Both the position numbers and the translations under genes were made by a program. DNA of 13,220 nt. It comes from Bacillota bacterium (GTDB lineage: Bacteria > Bacillota > Sulfobacillia > Sulfobacillales > Sulfobacillaceae). A model generated the notes under the pieces. It searched no databases. It was not told the DNA's origin and worked only from the letters and a program-made list of their open reading frames with translations. The stretch covers positions 1 to 13,220 of the forward strand of contig JAMDDZ010000078.1 of NCBI GenBank assembly GCA_023488565.1, given 5' to 3'. Of this stretch, positions 1 to 6,757 are shown one piece after another. The first letter of the stretch is position 1. Each line of letters starts with the position of its first letter.

Positions 1-1
1 C

Positions 2-85
2 CTCGGTATAGTTTATTATCTCCGCGAGGCCTACGATCATACTCTGGTGGCTCTTAACGTACCTTGCCTGGGGAATCTCGAATAA
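2..85 (+). CDS. 3' tail of an unidentified upstream reading frame (partial)
   Basis: This frame is open from the window edge to a TAA at 83-85, giving 27 residues that end in PCLGNLE. The other two forward frames stop earlier (TAG at 10, TAA at 55). In B. subtilis the gene before veg is yabG, a sporulation protease, so a yabG-like gene is a positional guess only; I do not recognise the residues. No clear terminator hairpin follows. It could also be non-coding sequence that happens to be open. Confidence 0.25.
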   Translation, partial: LGIVYYLREAYDHTLVALNVPCLGNLE

Positions 86-159
86 ATTTTTCAGCCATTA
101 TTCAGCGGATGAGGTAGCGGCCATTTGAAAATTTTATAGTCGCAACAGGAAAATCGCTA

Positions 160-189
160 TTGACCTAGGATAGTTGGTATTGGTAAAAT
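160..189 (+). promoter_or_regulatory. Upstream veg promoter (P1), sigma-A type
   Basis: A -35 element TTGACC at 160-165 and a -10 element TAAAAT at 184-189 are separated by 18 bp. It lies about 80 bp before the veg start and about 40 bp before a second, better promoter on the same strand. The match to the TTGACA/TATAAT consensus is seen directly; activity is inferred. Confidence 0.6.
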
Positions 190-200
190 AAGTACTTTTC

Positions 201-229
201 TTGACAGGAATGGTATCAAGTGTTAAAAT
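201..229 (+). promoter_or_regulatory. Main veg promoter (P2), sigma-A type
   Basis: A perfect TTGACA at 201-206 and TAAAAT at 224-229 have the ideal 17-bp spacer. Transcription would begin near 236, leaving a leader of about 35 nt that carries an AGGAAGGA ribosome binding site. The veg promoter of B. subtilis is a well-known strong vegetative promoter, and this site keeps that character. Confidence 0.8.
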
Positions 230-271
230 CTGTTTGTTGCCCTTCATTAGTGAGGAAGGATGTGAGCACGC

Positions 272-532
272 GTGGCGGCTAAAAGTGTTCTAGAAGATAT
301 CAAAAAAGAACTGGATTCCCACGTTGGTGAAAAAATTCGTGTAAAGGCGAATAAGGGGCGAAAGAAGATCGACGAAAAAGAGGGAATTCTGGAAAAAACC
401 TATCCCCACATTTTTGTAGTCAAGATTGAAGAAGGGCACGTGGATGAGCGTACCGAACGTCGAATTTCTTACTCTTACACGGATGTTTTAACAGAAACCG
501 TAGAGCTGATCCTTCCCGAATTATCCACTTAA
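272..532 (+). CDS. veg: Veg protein (biofilm/sporulation-associated, DUF1021)
   Basis: Veg is a small cytoplasmic protein of Gram-positive spore formers. In B. subtilis it stimulates biofilm matrix gene expression and affects spore outgrowth; its biochemical activity is unsettled. At 86 residues it equals the B. subtilis length. It keeps the family landmarks: an N-terminal LEDIKKELDSHVGEKI stretch, basic KANKGRKK (about residues 25-32), GILEKTYPHIFVVKI (38-52) and the near-invariant SYSYTDVLTETVEL (66-79). The start is GTG at 272, with AGGAAGGA about 11 nt upstream. An ATG at 260 is in frame but is followed at once by TGA, so it cannot be the start. The gene is monocistronic: two promoters precede it and two terminators follow. 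Confidence 0.93.
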   Translation: MAAKSVLEDIKKELDSHVGEKIRVKANKGRKKIDEKEGILEKTYPHIFVVKIEEGHVDERTERRISYSYTDVLTETVELILPELST

Positions 533-542
533 AAAGTTTGAC

Positions 543-564
543 GCCTCGATATTCGAGGCTTTTT
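543..564 (+). terminator. Intrinsic terminator 1 after veg
   Basis: A 7-bp perfect stem, GCCTCGA (543-549) and TCGAGGC (553-559), has a 3-nt TAT loop and is followed by T5 at 560-564. It begins 11 bp after the veg stop codon. Confidence 0.85.
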
Positions 565-572
565 CATTTTGA

Positions 573-600
573 GGGAGGCTTGTCCAAAGCCTCCCTTTTT
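573..600 (+). terminator. Intrinsic terminator 2 after veg
   Basis: A 9-bp perfect stem, GGGAGGCTT (573-581) and AAGCCTCCC (587-595), has a 5-nt loop and T5 at 596-600. It starts 9 bp after the first terminator's T-run. The tandem pair should strongly insulate cphBA from the very active veg promoters. Confidence 0.85.
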
Positions 601-609
601 GCATAAAAC
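580..609 (+). promoter_or_regulatory. Candidate cphBA promoter
   Basis: cphBA needs its own promoter because two terminators separate it from veg. The best candidate is TTGTCC (580-585), 18 bp, then TAAAAC (604-609), each 4/6 to consensus. The -35 lies inside the second terminator hairpin. The match is weak and no better one was seen in 601-657. Confidence 0.3.
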
Positions 610-657
610 CTCTCGGTTAAGCCAGACTAGGTTGCGTTGGAAATCCCATGAGGAAGT

Positions 658-1482
658 TTGGTCGAGGGGGCAACCATCATCGGTCCTTTGGTCATCGTTG
701 GCGGTCACGAAGATAAATTTGGGCACCCGGAAATCTTAGAACGTATCGCCACGTTAGCCCATCAACAACATCCCGATCTTCCACTGGCGGTGGTAACTAC
801 CGCATCCCATCAAGGAAGCCTCAGTTTTGCCACGTACCATAATGCCTTTAGGCAATTTGGCTTGGAGGTGTTCCCACTGCGCATTGACAGTCGACAGGAA
901 GCGCAGTTGCTCTATACGAGCCAGATGTTGACGCAGGCTTCGGGAATTTTCTTTACCGGCGGCGACCAGTTGAGAATTACCAGCGTGCTGGGCGGGACCT
1001 CCTTTCACCATGCGCTTATGGAAGCTTGGAGTCGGGGGTTGGTAGTGGCGGGAACCTCGGCAGGAGCATCGATGATGTCGGGGACCATGATTGTGGCTGG
1101 CGATGCGGAACAAACTCCGGCCAGAAACGCGGTTAACATGGCTCGTGGTATGGGTTTGTGGGAAGATGCGGTGATTGATCAACATTTTAGCCAACGTGGC
1201 CGGATTGGCCGCCTGCTGGCGGCTGTAGCACAAAACCCGCAAACCTTGGGGGTTGGGATTGACGAGAATACCGCAGCCATCGTGGAATTGAACAATCATC
1301 GGCTAACTGTTTGGGGAGAAGGTACCGTACTGGTTGTAGACGGTCAGAAGACAACCATGAATAACGCGTCGGAAGCACAACCTGGAGAACCACTAACCTT
1401 AACCCACATCGTGGTGCACGTACTGAGCCGAGGATATGGACTGGATTTAGATCAGCGAGAGCCAATTCGGGTGTTTTCCTAA
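658..1482 (+). CDS. cphB: Cyanophycinase
   Basis: CphB is a cytoplasmic S51-family serine peptidase that cleaves cyanophycin to beta-Asp-Arg dipeptides, releasing stored nitrogen and arginine. The 274 residues fit the usual size of about 270. The N-terminal strand PLVIVGGHEDK (10-20) is typical. FTGGDQ (99-104) supplies the conserved Gln, GTSAGA (132-137) holds the nucleophile Ser134, and DQHF (174-177) holds His176; these sit 2-3 residues from Ser132, Gln101 and His174 of the Synechocystis enzyme. The start is uncertain. TTG at 658 is the first in-frame start after a TGA at 649, but AGGAAG at 651-656 is almost against it. TTG at 688 is the next choice and would leave the core intact. cphA follows after 32 bp, so the two genes form an operon joining breakdown to synthesis. 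Confidence 0.93.
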   Translation: MVEGATIIGPLVIVGGHEDKFGHPEILERIATLAHQQHPDLPLAVVTTASHQGSLSFATYHNAFRQFGLEVFPLRIDSRQEAQLLYTSQMLTQASGIFFTGGDQLRITSVLGGTSFHHALMEAWSRGLVVAGTSAGASMMSGTMIVAGDAEQTPARNAVNMARGMGLWEDAVIDQHFSQRGRIGRLLAAVAQNPQTLGVGIDENTAAIVELNNHRLTVWGEGTVLVVDGQKTTMNNASEAQPGEPLTLTHIVVHVLSRGYGLDLDQREPIRVFS

Positions 1483-1514
1483 GCCCAGATATTTCATCAA
1501 GGAGGATTTGGCGG

Positions 1515-4154
1515 GTGGAGATTTTGTCCCATCGTTTCTTTCCAGGACCTAATCGTCATACTTTAGCGAGTGCTTTGGAAGTTATCATGGATCTTAAAGA
1601 GTGGGGAAATCACAGTACCGCCGAACGTCCGACATTTGTCCGACGACTGACGAACGCGTTGCCAGGACTATGGCGTCATCATTGTTCGTTGGGAATGCCG
1701 GGAGGATTTTGCCAACGTTTGACCCAAGGGACCTTCTTAGGCCACGTCACGGAACACGTCGCGCTGGAATTATTGTATTTAGCCGGAGAAGGGGGCATCT
1801 ACGGCAAAACTCGAGAACAGGGCTCACCTTTTCAGGTGTTGATTGTGATCGAAACCGGTACCGAAGCCGGGGGATTGGCGGCTCTGCAAAACGCTGCGGC
1901 TATCGTCGTGGCATTATGGGATGACAAAGAGTGCGCTATTGAACAGGCAGCTTGGGAAACCCGCAGGGACGTCGCATCTGCGCAACTGGGGCCTAGCACC
2001 CGAGCCATTATCGAGGCGGCAGCTCGTGCCGATATTCCGTGGCAAAGACTGGATTCCCAAAGTTATGTGCGCTTGGGCCAAGGCGTGGCGCAGCGCCGCA
2101 TTATTGGCACTATGACCGACGCCACCTCCATTATTTCCGGGGATATTTGCCAAGATAAGCTGTGGACCAAACAGGTATTGCAAGCGGCAGGCATTCCGGT
2201 GCCATTGGGGAAATTGGTGGAATCCGCAGAGGAAGCGGTGAAAGCGGCCAAGGAATTAGGTTACCCGGTCGTGGCAAAACCCTTGGGAGGGCACCATGGC
2301 GATGGGGTCAGTATGCATTTAACTACTGATGCCGAAGTTCACCGCGCGTTTGACGCCGCCGCAATCCACGGTGAGGGCAAAGTAATCGTGGAACAGGAAA
2401 TTTCGGGCACGGCTTACCGCATACTGGTGGTTCACGGTGAAGCGGTGGCCGCGACGATGCGTCAACCCCCATTTGTCATTGGAGACGGAATACACACCGT
2501 GTCCGAATTGGTACAGATGTTGAACCAAGACCCTCGTCGGGGACCCGGGCATGATTTTCCTATGTCATATGTGGTGTTGGATTCGGTTGCTCTGTTAACC
2601 TTAGGGCAACAGGGATATCATCCGGACCACGTGCTGCGGTCCGGAATACGGGTATGGATCCGGCAAACCGCCAATATGTCAACGGGGGCGACCGCGGTGG
2701 ATGTCACCGATGAGGTTGGCCCCGGTATTCGGATGGCCGCAGTTCGTGCCGCGCAAGCTTTGGGATTGGATATAGCCGGAGTGGATCTGGTGACCGATGA
2801 TTTGAGAAGCCCGCTAGGCACATCCAAAGGGGCCATTGTTGAAGTCAATGCAGCACCGGGTCTACGCATGCACTTATATCCTAGCGAAGGCAAAGCACGA
2901 CCCGTAGGGGACCACATTGTTTCGTATCTCTTTGGCCAAAACACCGGTCGTATTCCGGTGGCCGCCATTACCGGAACTAATGGCAAGACCACGGTCACAC
3001 GAATGTTGGCCCATATTTGGAGCCAGTGTGGGAAACGGGTGGGAATGGCGACCACTGATGGCATTCTGATTAATTCCCAAGTAGTACAGCAAGGCGATTT
3101 GACAGGCCCTTGGTCGGCTCGATTGGTATTAAACGATCCCACAGTTGAGGTTGCGATATTGGAGACGGCTCGAGGAGGCATGGTTCGGGGAGGTCTTGGT
3201 TTTGACGCATGCGATGTGGGCGTGGTTACCAATATTGGCACTGACCATTTAGGTCAGGATGGCATAGACAGCTTAAAGGATTTAGTCCATTTAAAGGCCC
3301 TGGTTGTGGATGTGGTGCGACCCTCAGGAGCGGCGGTATTAAATGCGGATGATCCGGCAGTGCTTTCGATGGCAAGCAGATCTAGAGGACGCGTCGTGTT
3401 ATTTTCGGGACAGGAAGCCGGTATCGCTATTGCCCAACATATTTCTGCGGGGGGGAGGGCCGTATTCGTCAAACGTGGCAACCTAGTGTATTGCACAGCG
3501 GGAAAGGAGACTCGGCTGTTAGGAACGCGTGTCTTGCCCGCAACCTTGGGGGGTGTCGCCCGCATGAATATCGCCAATGCTGCTGCCGCAGCTGCGGCTG
3601 GGCTAGCTATGGGACTGTCGACGCGGCAAGTGAGTCATGGGCTGGTCACCTTTCCCGCAGGTGGCGAAGGAGTAAACCGCGGGCGTCTAGAACTATCTCT
3701 CGTGGGGGATATCCGGGTGTTGTTGGATTATGGGCACAACGCGCCGGCAATTTTGGCACTGGGCGATTTTATTCGTAAACTCAAGGCTAAAGAAGTGGTG
3801 TGCGTGTTGGGGTTGCCTGGAGATCGGCGCAATCAAGATTTGCAGGATGCAGCAAGAGCTGCGGCTCAGTTTTGCCATCGCGTCATCATACGAGAAGATA
3901 ACGACTTGCGGGGACGTCAACCTGGGGAAATGGCAGAACTGATTCGCCAGGCGCTGAGGTCCGAAGGAGTGGACGCAAGTCGACTCCAAATTATCCCGGA
4001 TGAGGGTCAGGCTGTGCATCAAGCGATATTGGAGGCCGTACCCAAATCGTTGGTGGTGGTCCTCTATGAGCGCTACGCTATAGTCAAAGACGCCGTGAGG
4101 CAAGCGGGCGCAATACGCATGAAGTCACTGGCCTTGGCTCGCGATCGCGCGTAA
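1515..4154 (+). CDS. cphA: Cyanophycin synthetase
   Basis: CphA polymerises aspartate and arginine into cyanophycin (multi-L-arginyl-poly-L-aspartate), using ATP for each bond. The 879 residues match the family size. The domains are in standard order. The N-terminal domain (about 1-200) carries GHVTEHVALELLYLAG (76-91). An ATP-grasp domain (about 210-470) has KPLGGHHGDGVS (255-266) and EVNAAPGLRMH (443-453) and adds Asp. A Mur-ligase-like domain (about 480-879) has the P-loop GTNGKTT (487-493), ETARGGMVRGGLG (550-562), TNIGTDHLG (572-580) and the late YERY (851-854), and adds Arg. All nucleotide-binding motifs look intact. The GTG start has GGAGGA 8 nt upstream. As in cyanobacteria and other bacteria it is paired with cphB. 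Cyanophycin would serve as a nitrogen store, perhaps for sporulation (inference). Confidence 0.96.
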   Translation: MEILSHRFFPGPNRHTLASALEVIMDLKEWGNHSTAERPTFVRRLTNALPGLWRHHCSLGMPGGFCQRLTQGTFLGHVTEHVALELLYLAGEGGIYGKTREQGSPFQVLIVIETGTEAGGLAALQNAAAIVVALWDDKECAIEQAAWETRRDVASAQLGPSTRAIIEAAARADIPWQRLDSQSYVRLGQGVAQRRIIGTMTDATSIISGDICQDKLWTKQVLQAAGIPVPLGKLVESAEEAVKAAKELGYPVVAKPLGGHHGDGVSMHLTTDAEVHRAFDAAAIHGEGKVIVEQEISGTAYRILVVHGEAVAATMRQPPFVIGDGIHTVSELVQMLNQDPRRGPGHDFPMSYVVLDSVALLTLGQQGYHPDHVLRSGIRVWIRQTANMSTGATAVDVTDEVGPGIRMAAVRAAQALGLDIAGVDLVTDDLRSPLGTSKGAIVEVNAAPGLRMHLYPSEGKARPVGDHIVSYLFGQNTGRIPVAAITGTNGKTTVTRMLAHIWSQCGKRVGMATTDGILINSQVVQQGDLTGPWSARLVLNDPTVEVAILETARGGMVRGGLGFDACDVGVVTNIGTDHLGQDGIDSLKDLVHLKALVVDVVRPSGAAVLNADDPAVLSMASRSRGRVVLFSGQEAGIAIAQHISAGGRAVFVKRGNLVYCTAGKETRLLGTRVLPATLGGVARMNIANAAAAAAAGLAMGLSTRQVSHGLVTFPAGGEGVNRGRLELSLVGDIRVLLDYGHNAPAILALGDFIRKLKAKEVVCVLGLPGDRRNQDLQDAARAAAQFCHRVIIREDNDLRGRQPGEMAELIRQALRSEGVDASRLQIIPDEGQAVHQAILEAVPKSLVVVLYERYAIVKDAVRQAGAIRMKSLALARDRA

Positions 4155-4163
4155 AAGACGGTT

Positions 4164-4172
4164 TGCTATACT
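4164..4172 (+). promoter_or_regulatory. Extended -10 promoter immediately upstream of ispE
   Basis: TGC-TATACT (4164-4172) is an extended -10 element with 5/6 match to TATAAT. It ends 7 bp before the ATG at 4180, so transcription would start at or next to the A of the start codon. No TTGACA-like -35 is visible. No Shine-Dalgarno sequence lies in the 25-bp cphA-ispE gap, which fits a leaderless message. Confidence 0.5.
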
Positions 4173-4179
4173 TAGCATT

Positions 4180-5058
4180 ATGATGAACGATATCCTACCA
4201 GGCTCCGTAATAACTTTGCGGGCCAGAGCAAAAATTAACATTGGGTTATGGGTAGGTCCGCGTACCGCTAGCGGATATCATCCCATTGACACTATCTTAC
4301 ATTCCGTAGCATTGGCCGACGATGTCGTGATTGTGCCGCACCCTCGCTTTCGCTTGGTAGTGCCGGACCATCCCGAACTAGAAACCGAATCCAATCTGAT
4401 ACAGCGTGCCTATGCGTGGTTATTATCTCAGAAATTGCCAGTGCCGCCAGTGGAGGTGACCTTGCACAAACGGATACCGGTTGGCGCTGGACTTGGGGGA
4501 GGCAGTAGCGACGGGGCGGCACTGTTGCGTTGGGCCAAAAGCTTAGGACTGCACTGGCGAATGGTGCCTACCGAGTTGGGAATGGATACACCATTTTTCT
4601 TGCAGGAAGGCGCCGTGCGGGCTACCGGATTCGGCAACCAATATGAATCGCTGCCTGCCTGGCCTAAACTCGGGGTATTGCTGATGAACCCGGGTTTTGC
4701 GGTCTCTACCAAAATGGTTTACCAGGCGTACGATATAATGGATAATCAGGAAGAATGTTCGATCGATAGGGTTGTTAGTGCCTGGCACCGCCAAATAATA
4801 CCCGACCCAATATGCAACGCGTTGGAATCGGCGGCTTGGCGAGTCGCCCCGGCACTCAAGGACTTTAGAGATGCTGTGAGCCGTTGGCTCAGTCCGTTTT
4901 CCTGCATCATGTCGGGAAGCGGTGGAACTTATTACAGCCTAGGGATGGATGCTGACCAGATTGCCTGGTATCGGGAGAAATTGATTATGAATAAGGTGCC
5001 ATGGGTGGCGGAAACCCAATTGTCTGCACCGATCGCGCAGCACCCGTTGAGCACGTAG
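4180..5058 (+). CDS. ispE: 4-diphosphocytidyl-2-C-methyl-D-erythritol kinase
   Basis: IspE is the GHMP-family kinase of the MEP isoprenoid pathway. It phosphorylates CDP-ME with ATP in the cytoplasm. The 292 residues are normal. RARAKINIGLWVG (14-26) contains the catalytic Lys18. The ATP loop PVGAGLGGGSSDGA (100-113) is canonical. GMDTPFF (134-140) carries the catalytic Asp136, and MSGSGGTYY (244-252) is the third GHMP motif, with Gly where many homologues have Pro or Ala. ATG codons lie at 4180 and 4183, with no ribosome binding site before either. Together with the adjacent extended -10, this suggests a leaderless transcript, although read-through from cphA is also possible. Position between veg (and insertions) and purR matches B. 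subtilis ispE. Confidence 0.95.
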   Translation: MMNDILPGSVITLRARAKINIGLWVGPRTASGYHPIDTILHSVALADDVVIVPHPRFRLVVPDHPELETESNLIQRAYAWLLSQKLPVPPVEVTLHKRIPVGAGLGGGSSDGAALLRWAKSLGLHWRMVPTELGMDTPFFLQEGAVRATGFGNQYESLPAWPKLGVLLMNPGFAVSTKMVYQAYDIMDNQEECSIDRVVSAWHRQIIPDPICNALESAAWRVAPALKDFRDAVSRWLSPFSCIMSGSGGTYYSLGMDADQIAWYREKLIMNKVPWVAETQLSAPIAQHPLST

Positions 5059-5125
5059 GAGTGTGGTAGTGTAGCTTCAGGCGCAAGATGCTGAGGAAAT
5101 CTTTGACCCAGAGGAAGGGAACGTT

Positions 5126-5860
5126 GTGCACGCCATTATATTGGCTGGGCAAGTAAACCATGGGGCCCTGAAAGGAGTTTCCCCATCGCAATATGAGGCG
5201 GAAATCAGGGTGGCAGGGCGTCCCATGGTGGACTACGTGGTAGATGCCGTTAAAGGGGTTCAGGGCATTGAACAAATCGTCGTAGTAGGGCCCGAACCCC
5301 TATGGCGGGAAGGAACGGTGCTGGCACCCATTGGGGAGGACCTGATTAGCAACCTGCTTTCGGGCATCAATACCCTCAGTGACGTTGCGTCACCGGCATT
5401 GGTTGTGACGGCAGATATTCCCTTAATCACCACTCAGATTTTAGAGACATTTTTAGCCCAAGCCCCGAAGAATGTGGATGTGGTTTATCCTATTATTGAA
5501 AAAGGTCTTACCCAAACAACCTATCCCACGACTGAACGAACCTATGTTCGATTAAAGGATGGTTCCTTTACCGGTGGCAACATCTTTTTGATCAATCCAG
5601 CCAAATTCTTAGAGATTCAGGATCAAATCAAAGTTTTTTTGGGACATCGTAAATCGCCGGTAAGATTGGCTAAGGATATTGGCATCAAAACCTTAATTCG
5701 ATTTGCATTAGGGCGGCTTACCATACACGACGCGGAGATGCGGATAGCCAAGTTATTAAATGTAAAAGGCCGGGCGCTTATCTTTTCGTATCCGGAAGTG
5801 GGTGTTGATGTGGACAAACCCCAAGATTTAGTGCTGGTGGAACAACTTTTACGAACGTAG
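5126..5860 (+). CDS. MobA-like NTP transferase domain protein, function unknown
   Basis: The fold is recognisable as a nucleotidyltransferase (GT-A, MobA/IspD-like). It opens with HAIILAG (2-8), has RVAGRPMVDYVVDAV (28-42), the metal-site-like TADIPL (95-100), FTGGNIFL (148-155) and a closing VGVDVDKPQDL (225-235), as in MobA-type enzymes that end in a D-x-D-x-P-x-D-L stretch. The glycine-rich GGxSxRMG nucleotide loop is degenerate: LAGQVNHGALKG (7-18) has no Arg at the usual place. Substrate and pathway are unknown, and I do not assign molybdopterin or sugar activity. The GTG start at 5126 has AGGAAGGG 6 nt upstream. It lies 67 bp after ispE and 53 bp before purR on the same strand and is probably cotranscribed with them. 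Confidence 0.75.
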   Translation: MHAIILAGQVNHGALKGVSPSQYEAEIRVAGRPMVDYVVDAVKGVQGIEQIVVVGPEPLWREGTVLAPIGEDLISNLLSGINTLSDVASPALVVTADIPLITTQILETFLAQAPKNVDVVYPIIEKGLTQTTYPTTERTYVRLKDGSFTGGNIFLINPAKFLEIQDQIKVFLGHRKSPVRLAKDIGIKTLIRFALGRLTIHDAEMRIAKLLNVKGRALIFSYPEVGVDVDKPQDLVLVEQLLRT

Positions 5861-5913
5861 CGCGATGTCGAGCCGATAAAGACCGCAAGACTGAGGGAGG
5901 AACCGACAAGCAA

Positions 5914-6753
5914 ATGAATGAACGGCATCGACGCCTGATCCTGTTAACCCAGTATCTTGTGGCACATCCATTGACGCAGGTCAGCCTAACCGAATTGAGT
6001 CAAGTGTTTGGTGTTGCCAAATCCACTCTGAGCGAAGACTTGTTGGATGTCAAAGACACCTTTGACATCCAGGGGTTGGGCCGCATTGACTCCCAAGTAG
6101 GGGTGCAGGGAGGCATTCGTTACGTTCCGATGATTGAACGGGGGAACGTTCGTAAATCTCTAAACGAATGGAGCCAAGCGTTGGCTGAACCCAGTCGTAT
6201 GATGACCGATGGTTTTCTTTACATGACGGATTTGCTGTTTAATCCTGGCTGGATTGATCCCATGGGTCAATTACTGGCGCACCGATTTCGGGACGTTGCG
6301 GTACAATTTGTCGCCACCGTGGAAACCAAAGGGATTCCGCTGGCACTGGCTTGTGCACGATTTCTTGGGGTGGAAATGGTGTTGCTGAGGCGAGATAACC
6401 GACTTTCCGAGGGATCTTCATTGTCCATCAATTACTTGTCGGGCTCTTCGCGTCGCATTCAATCAATGACTCTGTCACGGCGCTCTCCTGTGCGCGGCAG
6501 TCGCGTTCTGTTCGTGGATGATTTTATGAAAGCTGGGGGCACAGCCAAGGCAGCCCAAGACTTGTTGAGCGATTTTGATGCTCAAGTGGTTGGGGTAGGT
6601 GTATTGGTAGCTACTGTCAAACCGCAACAAAAACTCGTCGATGAATATTCAAGCTGTCTGGAGTGGACCGAATTTGAGGGCCAAGCAGTGAAGCCCAGCG
6701 ACTGGGCCTGGCAACTGGGGCTCGACGCACCCACGGCAAAGGGGGACGAGTAA
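5914..6753 (+). CDS. purR: Purine operon repressor PurR (Gram-positive type)
   Basis: This is the phosphoribosyltransferase-fold repressor of purine synthesis genes in Firmicutes, unrelated to E. coli PurR. PRPP binding relieves DNA binding. The 279 residues compare with about 285 in B. subtilis. An N-terminal winged helix (about 1-75) includes VSLTELSQVFGVAKSTLSED (23-42). The PRT-like domain follows, with the PRPP loop VLFVDDFMKAGGTA (198-211). VETKGIPLA (136-144) is the conserved loop after the first strand of that domain. ATG 5914 has GGGAGGAA about 11 nt upstream, a slightly long spacing. No convincing PurBox pair was seen here. prs, which makes the effector PRPP, is 3.2 kb downstream. 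The next gene starts 4 bp after the stop. Confidence 0.94.
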   Translation: MNERHRRLILLTQYLVAHPLTQVSLTELSQVFGVAKSTLSEDLLDVKDTFDIQGLGRIDSQVGVQGGIRYVPMIERGNVRKSLNEWSQALAEPSRMMTDGFLYMTDLLFNPGWIDPMGQLLAHRFRDVAVQFVATVETKGIPLALACARFLGVEMVLLRRDNRLSEGSSLSINYLSGSSRRIQSMTLSRRSPVRGSRVLFVDDFMKAGGTAKAAQDLLSDFDAQVVGVGVLVATVKPQQKLVDEYSSCLEWTEFEGQAVKPSDWAWQLGLDAPTAKGDE

Positions 6754-6757
6754 TAAA

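Noticed and set aside
2618..3241. Long minus-strand open frame (207 codons) inside cphA
   Set aside because: It is antisense to the Mur-ligase region of an intact cphA and gives Pro/Thr/Ser-rich sequence with no recognisable motif.
4141..4148. GCGATCGC octamer, the cyanobacterial HIP1 palindrome, at the end of cphA
   Set aside because: I noticed a single copy only; HIP1 means something only when highly iterated. It does not show cyanobacterial origin of cphA.
5103..5108. TTGACC before the NTP transferase gene as a promoter -35
   Set aside because: A -10 at 17-18 bp would fall inside the coding start and reads GTGCAC or similar, not TATAAT-like.
5838..5855. CGAAC core upstream of purR as a possible PurBox
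   Set aside because: Only one short core fits, flanking bases do not, and it falls in the end of the preceding gene with no second box at the usual spacing.
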